Assembly (NCBI RefSeq): GCF_000427805.1
Contig: NZ_ATYS01000005.1
Location: 229,234 to 293,233 of the forward strand
DNA length: 64,000 bases
From: Budvicia aquatica DSM 5075 = ATCC 35567
GTDB taxonomy: Bacteria > Pseudomonadota > Gammaproteobacteria > Enterobacterales > Enterobacteriaceae
Direction of reading: 5' to 3'
The notes under the pieces were generated by a model. The model saw only the letters and a list, made by a program, of their open reading frames with translations. It did no database searches and was not told the DNA's origin. Position numbers and translations under genes: made by a program. Below, in pieces: positions 56,466 to 64,000 of the stretch; positions within the stretch are counted from its first letter, which is position 1; every line of letters starts with the position of its first letter.

Positions 56466-57440
56466 ATGAAGCCATCGGTCATCGCCTATAAGACACTTCC
56501 CGCGGACCTCCATGCCAAGCTGGAGCAGCACTTTACCGTTACCGCCTTTGACAGTATTACCGACCAGAACCGCCCGGCATTTATTAAAGCGCTGGGCGAG
56601 GCAGAAGGGATGGTCGGTTCAGGTATCACCGTTGATAAAAACCTGCTAGATAACGGCCCTAAGCTCAAAGCCGTTTCTACTATTTCTGCCGGTTATGACA
56701 ACTTTGACGTTGATACTTTGACCCAGCGAAAAATTGTGCTGATGCATACCCCCGGCGCCCTGACAGAAACCGTCGCCGATACTATTATGGCTCTGGTTCT
56801 TTCCACCGCCCGCCGCATTGTTAACGTCGCTGAGCGGGTGAAGTCCGGAGAATGGACTGGCAGCGTTGATGAAAACTGGTTTGGCAGCGATGTTCACCAT
56901 AAAACCATGGGAATTGTCGGCATGGGCCGGATTGGTATGGCCCTTGCTCAACGCGCCCATTTCGGCTTTGGCATGGATATTATTTACAATACCCGCAGCC
57001 GTAATCCTGACGCTGAACAGCGGTTCAATGCCGTTCACCATGAGTTAGACTCCCTGTTGGCTAAATCAGATTTTGTCTGCCTGATTCTGCCGCTAACAGA
57101 TCAAACTCACCACCTGATGAACGCACAACGCTTTGCACTGATGAAGCCATCAGCATTCTTTATTAATGCCGGCCGTGGCCCGGTCGTTGATGAGAAAGCG
57201 TTAATTGATGCATTACAGCAAAAGAAAATTGCCGGTGCCGGTTTAGACGTGTTTGAACAAGAACCGATTAATATCGGCTCTCCTTTGTTGGCAATGCCTA
57301 ACGTTGTTGCTATTCCACATATCGGCTCTGCCACGTTTGAAGCTCGCTACGCTATGGCAGAGAGCGCCGTAGATAACTTAATCGCTGCGCTGAGCGGAAA
57401 TATTAAAGAGAACTGCGTTAACCCTCAGGTTATCAAGTAA
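56466..57440 (+). CDS. ghrB: Glyoxylate/hydroxypyruvate reductase GhrB
   Basis: A 324-residue D-2-hydroxyacid dehydrogenase, the exact length of E. coli GhrB. It reduces glyoxylate, hydroxypyruvate and 2-keto-gluconate with NADPH. The NAD(P)-binding glycine motif is [22 protein letters not shown], the catalytic Arg is in [10 protein letters not shown], and the Glu-His pair is in FEQEPIN and [14 protein letters not shown]. It starts at ATG behind AGAGGAAAGG and is monocistronic. In E. coli it stands next to yiaD and yiaF; here the isochorismatase, efflux and regulator genes are inserted between. Confidence 0.95.
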   Translation: MKPSVIAYKTLPADLHAKLEQHFTVTAFDSITDQNRPAFIKALGEAEGMVGSGITVDKNLLDNGPKLKAVSTISAGYDNFDVDTLTQRKIVLMHTPGALTETVADTIMALVLSTARRIVNVAERVKSGEWTGSVDENWFGSDVHHKTMGIVGMGRIGMALAQRAHFGFGMDIIYNTRSRNPDAEQRFNAVHHELDSLLAKSDFVCLILPLTDQTHHLMNAQRFALMKPSAFFINAGRGPVVDEKALIDALQQKKIAGAGLDVFEQEPINIGSPLLAMPNVVAIPHIGSATFEARYAMAESAVDNLIAALSGNIKENCVNPQVIK

Positions 57441-57543
57441 TAGCGGACTACGGGGGCCCGATTCACGGCTCCCGTTAAATTGAATCTCGGCGTAACCACC
57501 TCAAAGGTGAAAAAACAGTAAACGGGAATATGAATATATCCCC

Positions 57544-57566
57544 GATTTGATTAGCATAATCAAATC
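57544..57566. promoter_or_regulatory. Perfect 10-bp inverted repeat between ghrB and avtA
   Basis: GATTTGATTA-GCA-TAATCAAATC. It is AT-rich with no T-run, so it is more like an operator for avtA than a terminator. Nothing else stands out in the 300-base gap. Confidence 0.5.
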
Positions 57567-57746
57567 AAAGTAAAACCAATATCATTACAATTATTCCAGT
57601 CGATAAGCCCTTCACAGAACATCTCTCCGCAAAACAAAAATAAGCCCGTAATTAGCCAAAACCTCCTTTTTATTATCCCGTTGCACCCGCCGCTATCTGT
57701 CGGTATCGTTACTCTACATTTCAGCTTAATACATCAATGCGTTAAC

Positions 57747-58997
57747 ATGACATTTTCATCTTTTGGCAATAAGTTTACCCAATTCTCCGGTATCACTCAG
57801 TTAATGAGCGATTTGAACGATGGGCTTAGAACGCCCGGTGCCATCATGCTTGGCGGCGGAAACCCGGCAAAAATTCCAGCGATGCAGGATTATTTTACTC
57901 AGCTCTGTGCTGAGATGCTGGCGCAAGGAAAATTAACCGACGCATTGTGTAATTACGACGGCCCTCAGGGTAAGAACACTTTTTTAACTGCGCTGGCGGA
58001 ACTGCTAAGTCACGAATTAGGCTGGCCCATTGAAGCTAAAAATATTGCCCTGACCAACGGCAGCCAAAGCGCCTTTTTCTATCTATTTAATCTGTTTGCC
58101 GGACACCAGCCGGACGGGCAGGTCAAGAAAGTGCTATTCCCGCTGACGCCGGAATATATTGGCTACGCCGATACCGGGCTGGAAGACGATATGATGGTTT
58201 CTTATAAGCCAACTATCGAGCTACTGCCTGACGGCATGTTTAAGTATCACGTCGACTTTGATCATCTGCATATCGGTGATGATATTGGCCTGATCTGCGT
58301 TTCCCGCCCGACCAACCCGACCGGTAACGTTTTAACCGATGAAGAAGTGATGCGTTTAGACGCTATCGCTAACCAAAAAGGGATCCCGCTGATTATTGAT
58401 AATGCCTATGGCGTACCGTTCCCGGGCATTATTTTCAGTCAGGCAACGCCGTTATGGAACCCGAATACTATCCTGTGCATGAGCCTGTCTAAGCTGGGCT
58501 TGCCGGGCACCCGCTGCGGGATTGTCATTGCCAACGATGAGACTATTCAGGCATTGAGCAATATGAACGGTATCATTAGTCTGTCTCCGGGCAGCATTGG
58601 TCCAGCCATTGCTTTAGAGATGATCCAACGCGGCGATCTGCTTAAACTTTCAGAACAGGTTATTCGGCCGTTCTACCAACAGCGGGTTGAGCAAACGATG
58701 GACATTGTCCGTCGCTATATCCCGGTTGAACGCTGCCTTATTCATAAGCCTGAAGGCGCTATTTTCCTTTGGCTATGGTTTAAAGATTTACCCATCAGTT
58801 GCCAGACACTGTACCAGCGGCTAAAAGCCCGCGGAGTACTGATGGTTCCGGGGCACTATTTCTTTCCCGGATTGGAGCAAAGCTGGCCCCATACTCAGCA
58901 ATGTATGCGAATGAATTATGTTCCTGAACCGGAACTGATTGAGCGGGGAATTGCTATTCTGGCTGAAGAGCTAGAGCGGGCACATCGCGAAGGTTAG
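57747..58997 (+). CDS. avtA: Valine-pyruvate aminotransferase AvtA
   Basis: PLP aminotransferase making alanine and 2-ketoisovalerate (or the reverse), also called transaminase C. From the ATG at 57747 it is 416 residues (E. coli 417) and starts MTFSSFGNKFTQFSGITQLM like the family; the upstream frame from 57681 adds 22 unrelated residues. The conserved GGGNPAKIPAM, VSRPTNPTGNV, DNAYGVPFPGI and the PLP lysine in SLSKLGLPGTRCG are visible. No strong ribosome site is present. It ends before a bidirectional terminator shared with ibpB. Confidence 0.95.
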   Translation: MTFSSFGNKFTQFSGITQLMSDLNDGLRTPGAIMLGGGNPAKIPAMQDYFTQLCAEMLAQGKLTDALCNYDGPQGKNTFLTALAELLSHELGWPIEAKNIALTNGSQSAFFYLFNLFAGHQPDGQVKKVLFPLTPEYIGYADTGLEDDMMVSYKPTIELLPDGMFKYHVDFDHLHIGDDIGLICVSRPTNPTGNVLTDEEVMRLDAIANQKGIPLIIDNAYGVPFPGIIFSQATPLWNPNTILCMSLSKLGLPGTRCGIVIANDETIQALSNMNGIISLSPGSIGPAIALEMIQRGDLLKLSEQVIRPFYQQRVEQTMDIVRRYIPVERCLIHKPEGAIFLWLWFKDLPISCQTLYQRLKARGVLMVPGHYFFPGLEQSWPHTQQCMRMNYVPEPELIERGIAILAEELERAHREG

Positions 58998-59015
58998 CCC
59001 TGATAGATCCATACT

Positions 59016-59055
59016 AAAAAGAGGCCGTAGCGATAAAGCTACGGCCTCTTTTTTT
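59016..59055. terminator. Bidirectional terminator between avtA and ibpB
   Basis: AAAAAGAGGCCGTAGC-GATAAA-GCTACGGCCTCTTTTT, a 16-bp perfect stem with T-runs on both strands. Confidence 0.92.
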
Positions 59056-59080
59056 AATCATAATCTCGGTTTAAGCGAAA

Positions 59081-59530
59081 TTATGCCTGGTGCTCCAGTA
59101 CACCGGCATCCGGAGTCTTACCTGAGCCAATCGCAATACGCTGAGGCTGCAGCGCTTCCGGGACATGGCGAACGATATCAATATGCAACAGGCCTAAATC
59201 AAACTTAGCGTCTGAAACATGCATATGGTCTGCCAGCGTAAAGCTCAATTCAAACGCCTTACAGGTCAAGCCTTGGTGCAGATACTTCACGTCTTTTTGT
59301 ACCTGAGTCGGATTACCACGCACGGTAAGACGCGGACCTTCCGTTTCAATTTCCAACTCGTCTTGTTTAAATCCGGCTAAGGCCAGCGTGATCCGATAGT
59401 GGTTATCGTCACTTTTTTCAATGTTGTAAGGAGGAAAACCCTGAGGATCAACATTGCCTTGCATTGCATTAGCTAGCTTGTCGAAACCAATCCACTGACG
59501 AAATAAAGGTGATAAATCATAGTTACGCAT
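59081..59530 (-). CDS. ibpB: Small heat shock protein IbpB
   Basis: A 149-residue alpha-crystallin-type holdase (E. coli IbpB 142). The N-terminus [23 protein letters not shown] and the alpha-crystallin domain (about residues 35-125, with [31 protein letters not shown]) match. The usual C-terminal I-x-I anchor appears as RIAIGSG. It binds aggregating proteins with IbpA and hands them to ClpB/DnaK. A GG-bulged hairpin in front of the start suggests thermometer control. It follows ibpA with a 90-base spacer. Confidence 0.95.
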   Translation of the reverse strand: MRNYDLSPLFRQWIGFDKLANAMQGNVDPQGFPPYNIEKSDDNHYRITLALAGFKQDELEIETEGPRLTVRGNPTQVQKDVKYLHQGLTCKAFELSFTLADHMHVSDAKFDLGLLHIDIVRHVPEALQPQRIAIGSGKTPDAGVLEHQA

Positions 59531-59556
59531 TATATAACTCCTTCTTTGAAGCGAGT
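59531..59556 (-). promoter_or_regulatory. ROSE-type RNA thermometer before ibpB
   Basis: In the mRNA, CUCGCUU pairs with the Shine-Dalgarno AAGGAG around a five-base loop, leaving one bulged G. This is the hallmark of ROSE elements that melt on heat shock. Confidence 0.7.
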
Positions 59557-59620
59557 GATGTTAGCCCCCATTACGGCAGGCGGTTCTATTACGCTGGCAC
59601 CAAGCGCCAGCATGACAAAA

Positions 59621-60034
59621 TTATTTAATTTCGATACGGCGCGGTTTGCACTCTTCAGGAATAATCCGTACCAGCTCGATATACAGCAGCCCGTTTTCCA
59701 GATGTGCACCTTCTACCTGAATATTTTCAGCCAGTTGGAATTTACGTTCGAAGTTACGCTCAGCGATACCCTGATATAAATAACTTTTCTCTTTTTCCTG
59801 GCTTGGTTTTGCGCCACGCACGATCAACAAATTTGGCTGGGATGTAATGTCTAGTTCACTTTCAGCAAATCCGGCAACGGCAATCGCAATGCGATAGTGA
59901 TGTTCATCCACTAACTCAACATTATAGGGAGGGTAACCTCCATTGCTGTGGCTTTGGCCTGACTCAATGGCATTCAGCATACGATCGAAACCAATGGCTG
60001 AACGGTATAACGGGGAAAGATCAAAATTGCGCAT
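59621..60034 (-). CDS. ibpA: Small heat shock protein IbpA
   Basis: A 137-residue small heat shock protein, the same length as E. coli IbpA. It opens [60 protein letters not shown] sequence, has the alpha-crystallin core to about residue 125 and ends with the PRRIEIK C-terminal anchor that docks in neighbouring subunits. It sensitises aggregates for IbpB and the disaggregase system. It is the first gene of ibpA-ibpB, with a thermometer-like leader overlapping its AGGAGG ribosome site. Confidence 0.97.
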   Translation of the reverse strand: MRNFDLSPLYRSAIGFDRMLNAIESGQSHSNGGYPPYNVELVDEHHYRIAIAVAGFAESELDITSQPNLLIVRGAKPSQEKEKSYLYQGIAERNFERKFQLAENIQVEGAHLENGLLYIELVRIIPEECKPRRIEIK

Positions 60035-60110
60035 TAAACGCCTCCTAAATAATCAGCGAGGTAGGTATAACCCCTAAATCATTCAAGTTGCGGGAAACCT
60101 GAAAAATAGA
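60035..60110 (-). promoter_or_regulatory. ROSE-type RNA thermometer leader of ibpA
   Basis: CCUCGCU (60055-60061) can pair with the Shine-Dalgarno AGGAGG (60041-60046) with a single bulged G, the ROSE signature; upstream sequence can form further stems. No convincing sigma-32 promoter was found by eye in 60110-60374. Confidence 0.7.
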
Positions 60111-60374
60111 GGGTATAATCGTCTTCCATCATTGGACAGACGCTTTTATGTGAGCTGGCAACCCTTTCGGCGGAACCCTTCACTGCCCACATTAACTAAA
60201 TGGGCGCTAACTGAAAAATTTCAATAGCAAAATTAAATTTTATGACTAGATTTAGTGAAGAGGCATGAGAATCAAGCAGTAATGATTCTAATTTTTCTGC
60301 CCGAGTGCTATAACACTACTCTTCATAGTGAGTAGTCCTTAGGATCTGATTATGTACTTTGTGGGTGACATTCA

Positions 60375-60746
60375 ATGATAAACAGTGTGAGGCGCTCATT
60401 ACTGCCTCTGTATGCCTGTTCGACGATGTTTACTTTGAGCGGATGTTCTAGCATTATGACGCACGCTGGCCCTTATGAAGGCTACTATCCCGGCGCATCG
60501 CGTGATATTGAAATGGCCTCAAACGATGAACATGGCTGGATGATGCGCACCATGTTATTGGTTGATCTCCCCTTCTCCGCCGCCCTGGATACGGTTCTTC
60601 TACCTTATGACTACTACCGTTCAACCGACGGACGAAAATCCGCCAGAGAAACGATTGCCGCTTCTGAAAAAGAAAAACAGGCCAAAGGACATATGAACGG
60701 TTCCGGCTATACCAAACCAAAAGCCAAAGACAAGGGAAAAAAGTAA
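60375..60746 (+). CDS. yidQ: YidQ/YceK-family lipoprotein
   Basis: A 123-residue lipoprotein: the signal peptide ends TLSGC (lipobox), followed by SSIMTHAGPYEGYYPGASRDIEM and DLPFSAALDTVLLPYDYYR, the conserved core of the YidQ/YceK (DUF1375) family. A Lys-rich tail of ~35 residues extends beyond E. coli YidQ (110 aa). The function is unknown. It is divergent from ibpA, as in E. coli. Confidence 0.88.
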   Translation: MINSVRRSLLPLYACSTMFTLSGCSSIMTHAGPYEGYYPGASRDIEMASNDEHGWMMRTMLLVDLPFSAALDTVLLPYDYYRSTDGRKSARETIAASEKEKQAKGHMNGSGYTKPKAKDKGKK

Positions 60747-60868
60747 CCCTCTCTGGCCATTAAATGCCACATAACCAAACACGCCTGTTAGGTGGCCGGC
60801 TGGCTTAGTTAAAGGTATCTCGCCTAAAGCACTCTCCCTAAACGGTACCCTGACTCTCTGTGAGATAA

Positions 60869-60907
60869 CAAAAAACCCGCCGAAATCAATTAAGACTGCG
60901 ACGGGTT
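60869..60907 (-). terminator. Terminator of kbp
   Basis: Minus-strand AACCCGTCG pairs with CGGCGGGTT (one mismatch), followed by a run of T. Confidence 0.7.
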
Positions 60908-60941
60908 AGTCGGTACAGACTGGCTTAGCCAGCGCTAAATA

Positions 60942-61385
60942 TTACTTAGGAATACGCAGAACCTGTCCCGGATAAATCTTGTCCGGATGGCTTAACATTG
61001 GCTTATTCGCTTCAAAAATCTTCATATATTGATTGGCATTGCCATATTGGCTTTTAGCAATTCCACTCAGGGTATCCCCTTTTTTCACCGTATAAAAACT
61101 GCCTTCTTCTGACGGCTGGCTTACAGCAATATTATCCTGCACTTTACCAATACCGGCTACGTTGCCTAAGACTACTAAAATTTTCTCTTTCAGCTCTTGG
61201 TCTACTGCTTCACCACCAACGGTAACCGTACCATCTTCAACCTTAACGTCGACTTTGTCTGCGCCAGGTAAACCGACTTTCTCTAAATGCTGTTTTAACT
61301 TAGAACTTTGATCTTCAGGCTTACTGCCCGACACGCTATCCCAAAGTTTTTCGCCCGCGTCTTTAACAAAGCTAAATAACCCCAT
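60942..61385 (-). CDS. kbp: Potassium-binding protein Kbp (YgaU)
   Basis: A 147-residue cytoplasmic potassium sensor (E. coli Kbp/YgaU 149). An N-terminal BON domain (about 25-90: [25 protein letters not shown]) is joined to a C-terminal LysM domain (about 95-145: [49 protein letters not shown]). The ATG at 61385 starts [18 protein letters not shown]; the ATG four codons earlier is also in frame but not conserved. It is a single gene, between yidQ and yidR, not in the E. coli location. Confidence 0.94.
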   Translation of the reverse strand: MGLFSFVKDAGEKLWDSVSGSKPEDQSSKLKQHLEKVGLPGADKVDVKVEDGTVTVGGEAVDQELKEKILVVLGNVAGIGKVQDNIAVSQPSEEGSFYTVKKGDTLSGIAKSQYGNANQYMKIFEANKPMLSHPDKIYPGQVLRIPK

Positions 61386-61503
61386 TGTTCTCTCCAATAA
61401 CCCTGTGATAGTTAATATGGCTTACGTTGCCGAGCCGTTCAAAACGGTTCAGCAACGCAGCTCCCCCAATAATCATAGTCAATTTATGGGAGAACCTACC
61501 AAT

Positions 61504-62799
61504 TTACATGAGTTCACCCTCGGTCTCGGTAACGAATATTTGAGTAAAATCATCAACTTCACGCATATAGGCAATATGCTGACCATCCGGAGAAAACACC
61601 ACAGCATCAGGCAAGGGTGGGGAAACCGTTTTTTCGGTCAGTCGGCTCACGACACCACTGGCAACATCACATAGCACAACGCTGTTATCCATAATAAAGG
61701 TCAGGCTACGGCCATCCGGACTCCAGCTAAACGCCGACTGAACGCCATATTGACCGTTGGTGACTTGAATCAGATCGCCACCTAACGGAGAAACCAGCCA
61801 GACCTGAACCACATCAAAGTCATCGTTCATCAAAAATGCAATTTTGCTGCCATCCGGAGAACTACGTATCCAGTGGCGCGGCGAAGTCACCACGCCGGGG
61901 TAACGACGATCGCCGGTATACGTCAGGCGGCGCTGTTTTACCCCCGCCGGAGGCGCAGGTAAGCTGGTTTCAGTCCCACTTAGCGGTAATTCGCCTTCCA
62001 CTGCGTAATCAGCCAGCGACTCCGGTAAGTCAACAATAAACACTTCTGGCAGCATGCTGCCATCTTCTGCTTTGGTATTGCCGATAAACGCCAATGCCCA
62101 ACGCTGTACTGAACCATCGGCTTTAAGATATCCCTGAGTGCCGACCCAGCCCTCTTCATAAGCTCGGCTTATTTGATCGCTTCCGGCTTCAGGATCAGTC
62201 ACCGTAGAACTGGCCAAGACGCAAAAATGGCTACCGCCGTATTCTCTTGGATTCTGCGGCTCAACCACAACATTATGCAGAGGGACAGCAACGCCGACAT
62301 TTCGCTGGTCGAATTCAGCCCCAAGCTGATGCATCAGATGATCGTTATAGGTAAAGCTCAGGCGACTACCGTCAGGGCTAAAAACATGAACGTGAGACCC
62401 GCCACGCAATGCGCCGAGGGTAAAAGGTGGGGTAATGTCCATCGCATCCAGCGTCACAGCATGCCGGCGCAGAGGCTCGGTAACAATAACACCGCGTCGA
62501 TGATGAAAATCGTAATGCCACTGGTCATCAGGATTATCGGGGCTATGAATAAAGGCATAACGCACAGGTTCAACCGGGCTTACCGTAGCCACTCCGACAT
62601 AAGTATCCTGCGCTGCCTGATAAATAATATCGACTTCGCACGTATCGATATTCACCCGCTCTATGGTTTTACCGGTAAATGATGCACCGCTTGGCCGGAC
62701 ATCATAAATCAACCACTGGCTGTCCGGGGTCCAGACGTTAACGTTAGTTAACTGATGGTTGCGGGGCGTATAGGTAATTTGTTTTTCTGTTTCGCGCAT
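61504..62799 (-). CDS. yidR: YidR, DUF3748 beta-propeller protein
   Basis: A 431-residue protein close to E. coli YidR (415 aa). TolB-like repeats are visible (WTPDSQWLIYDVRPSGASF, FSPDGSRLSFTYNDHLMHQL, SSPDGSKIAFLMNDD, WSPDGRSLTFIMDN, FSPDGQHIAYMRE), giving a six- to seven-bladed propeller. There is no signal peptide. The ATG at 62799 follows GGTAGGAG; the longer frame to 62865 is not conserved. The function is unknown. It lies directly upstream of the dgoT remnant, as yidR neighbours the dgo locus in E. coli. Confidence 0.92.
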   Translation of the reverse strand: MRETEKQITYTPRNHQLTNVNVWTPDSQWLIYDVRPSGASFTGKTIERVNIDTCEVDIIYQAAQDTYVGVATVSPVEPVRYAFIHSPDNPDDQWHYDFHHRRGVIVTEPLRRHAVTLDAMDITPPFTLGALRGGSHVHVFSPDGSRLSFTYNDHLMHQLGAEFDQRNVGVAVPLHNVVVEPQNPREYGGSHFCVLASSTVTDPEAGSDQISRAYEEGWVGTQGYLKADGSVQRWALAFIGNTKAEDGSMLPEVFIVDLPESLADYAVEGELPLSGTETSLPAPPAGVKQRRLTYTGDRRYPGVVTSPRHWIRSSPDGSKIAFLMNDDFDVVQVWLVSPLGGDLIQVTNGQYGVQSAFSWSPDGRSLTFIMDNSVVLCDVASGVVSRLTEKTVSPPLPDAVVFSPDGQHIAYMREVDDFTQIFVTETEGELM

Positions 62800-62933
62800 A
62801 TGATGAGCTCCTACCTTTTCGCCAATACGAATCCTTATGTTGCAAGATAAAAGCCGAACTGTCACTGGAAGGTTATAAAAAAAACTTATTCAATTTTTTC
62901 GTCACCAGAAGCGCGGAGTTGATACAAAGGCCA

Positions 62934-62959
62934 AAAGGCCAGAGTAAGCTCTGGCCTTT
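62934..62959. terminator. Terminator hairpin of the dgoT remnant
   Basis: AAAGGCCAGAG-TAAG-CTCTGGCCTTT, an 11-bp perfect stem with a tetraloop, just downstream of the dgoT stop. Confidence 0.75.
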
Positions 62960-62970
62960 GGTATTAATAA

Positions 62971-63870
62971 CTAGCGATCTTCAATTCTCTTCACTTCGCC
63001 CACCAACAGAATGTAGGACAGAGCGCCGAGAACAGCGACCGATGAGATATAGACCAGGGAAGGAGCAAACCCGTAATTCTGCGCTAAATAACCCACAATC
63101 AAAGGCACAGTAATACCACCCAGACCGCCAACAAAGTTAAACACCCCGCCAGTCAGGCCGATTAAGCGTACCGGTGCCAACGAAGAAACCAGAGACCAGG
63201 TAATTGAGGCAAAACCGTTACCAAAGAATGCTAATGCCATCAGTACCATAATCCAGATTGGATCGTTGGTGTAGTTAGCACCCATAATGCAGGATGAAAG
63301 CAGCAGACCACAGATAATTGGCGTTTTACGAGCAAAACCTAAAGACTTACCGTTACGCGTCAGCTTATCGGCCAGTTGACCCGATAACAGCACGCCAAAA
63401 AACGCGGCCAGAAAAGGAACGGTCGTCATAAAACCGGCAGTCAGCGCTGCAATGCCCTTTTCCTGAGTCAGGTAGTTAGGAAACCAGGTTAAAAAGAACC
63501 ACAGCATAGACGTAATCGCAAACTGCCCCAGATATACACCGATTAATTTACGGTGAAAAATCAATTTCCAGTCAGACTTGGTAAACTGAACTTTCTCTTT
63601 CTTCTCGATAAATGCATCGCCATCAACCATGCCGCCGCCGGACTCAATATATTCCAGTTCCTGCTTATTGATACCTTTGCTTTTTCTTGGATTCTGGTAA
63701 TTAAAATGCCACACCGCCGCCCAGACAATACCAATAGCGCCGGTAATAAAGAATACCCAGTGCCAGCTTAGTAATTCCTGAATCCAAATCAGCAGCGGCG
63801 TTAAGAATGCTAGCCCAACAAACTGTCCGGAGGTATAAAACCCAACGGCTCCGGCCCGTTCTTGCTCAGG
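62971..63870 (-). pseudogene. dgoT: D-galactonate transporter DgoT, 5'-truncated
   Basis: The last ~299 codons match E. coli DgoT (430 aa) closely: [29 protein letters not shown], the [18 protein letters not shown] and [15 protein letters not shown] segments, and the end [12 protein letters not shown]. Upstream of 63870 homology stops abruptly; the next in-frame codons run into TAA at 63880-63882, and none of the first ~130 residues (helices 1-4) is present to the window edge. A GTG at 63714 could start a shorter peptide, but that would lack half the transporter. This is either a disrupted gene (insertion or deletion at ~63871) or an assembly junction. Confidence 0.8.
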
Positions 63871-64000
63871 GCGCCTGCATTACTTAAACACAAATCTCCA
63901 AAACTCAAGTAAACCTAGTTAATACCTGCAATCCAGAAGATATCCATTCTATCTAATTCAACTCAGAACTACCCCAATCAATATGTATATGTGTATAGAA
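63871..64000. other. Unidentified sequence abutting the dgoT break
   Basis: About 130 AT-rich bases with no ORF and no similarity to dgoT. They could be the end of an inserted element running off the right edge, but no inverted repeat or transposase is visible. Confidence 0.4.

Noticed and set aside
60110..60374. Sigma-32 promoter for ibpA
   Set aside because: A CTTGAA occurs in the leader, but no properly spaced CCCCAT-type -10 was found, and a start there would remove part of the thermometer.

Overview
The window looks like chromosomal DNA of a Gram-negative enteric bacterium (order Enterobacterales). Several blocks keep the Escherichia coli gene neighbourhoods: selA-selB, fdhD divergent from fdoGHI-fdhE, sodA near yiiM, glyQ-glyS, tag-yiaC, yiaD, ghrB, avtA, ibpA-ibpB, yidQ, yidR and dgoT. 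Protein divergence from E. coli and the rearranged block order argue for a more distant family. Budviciaceae-like (Budvicia, Pragia, Limnobaculum) is a guess that cannot be proven from this sequence.

Layout. 1-3.7 kb: end of a haloacetate-dehalogenase-type hydrolase, a leuCD-type dehydratase pair and a LysR regulator, separated by an array of small perfect hairpins. 4-8 kb: ygjV behind a 20-bp palindrome, then selB and selA. 8.2-13.5 kb: a zinc alcohol dehydrogenase and an iron-type (FbpABC-like) ABC importer operon. 13.6-30 kb: two complete selenocysteine formate dehydrogenase operons (alpha, beta, gamma subunits plus fdhE) on the minus strand. The first is divergent from fdhD and the second from sodA. 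Between them sits a 4-kb module (unknown protein, MacB-like ABC transporter, DUF4418 membrane protein, periplasmic rhodanese) bounded by an inverted repeat. 30.4-32.6 kb: sodA, yjdM, yiiM. 32.7-42.5 kb: a ten-gene sugar-acid cluster. 42.5-64 kb: mostly ordinary core genes, plus an orphan arylsulfate sulfotransferase, a DHA2 efflux pump with a GlxA-type regulator, and a truncated dgoT at the right edge.

How it fits together. SelA and SelB supply selenocysteine insertion for the two FdoG-type subunits. Each alpha gene has an in-frame UGA at codon 196, followed by an identical SECIS-type hairpin. FdhD and the two FdhE proteins mature the enzymes. Both operons carry an FNR-like site centred at -41.5 from a good -10 hexamer, but only the second has a 7-2-7 NarL/NarP-like site. 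This points to one anaerobic copy and one anaerobic, nitrate-tuned copy.

The 32.7-42.5 kb cluster encodes a galactose-type permease, a second MFS transporter, a short-chain dehydrogenase, an SMP-30 lactonase, an IlvD-family dehydratase, DgoK kinase, DgoA aldolase and a DapA-family aldolase, preceded by a DgoR-like repressor gene. Together they could make a complete oxidative (De Ley-Doudoroff) route from free galactose, or a related sugar, to pyruvate and triose phosphate. E. coli has only the galactonate half of that route, and in a different locus whose dgoT counterpart is broken at the right edge of this window.
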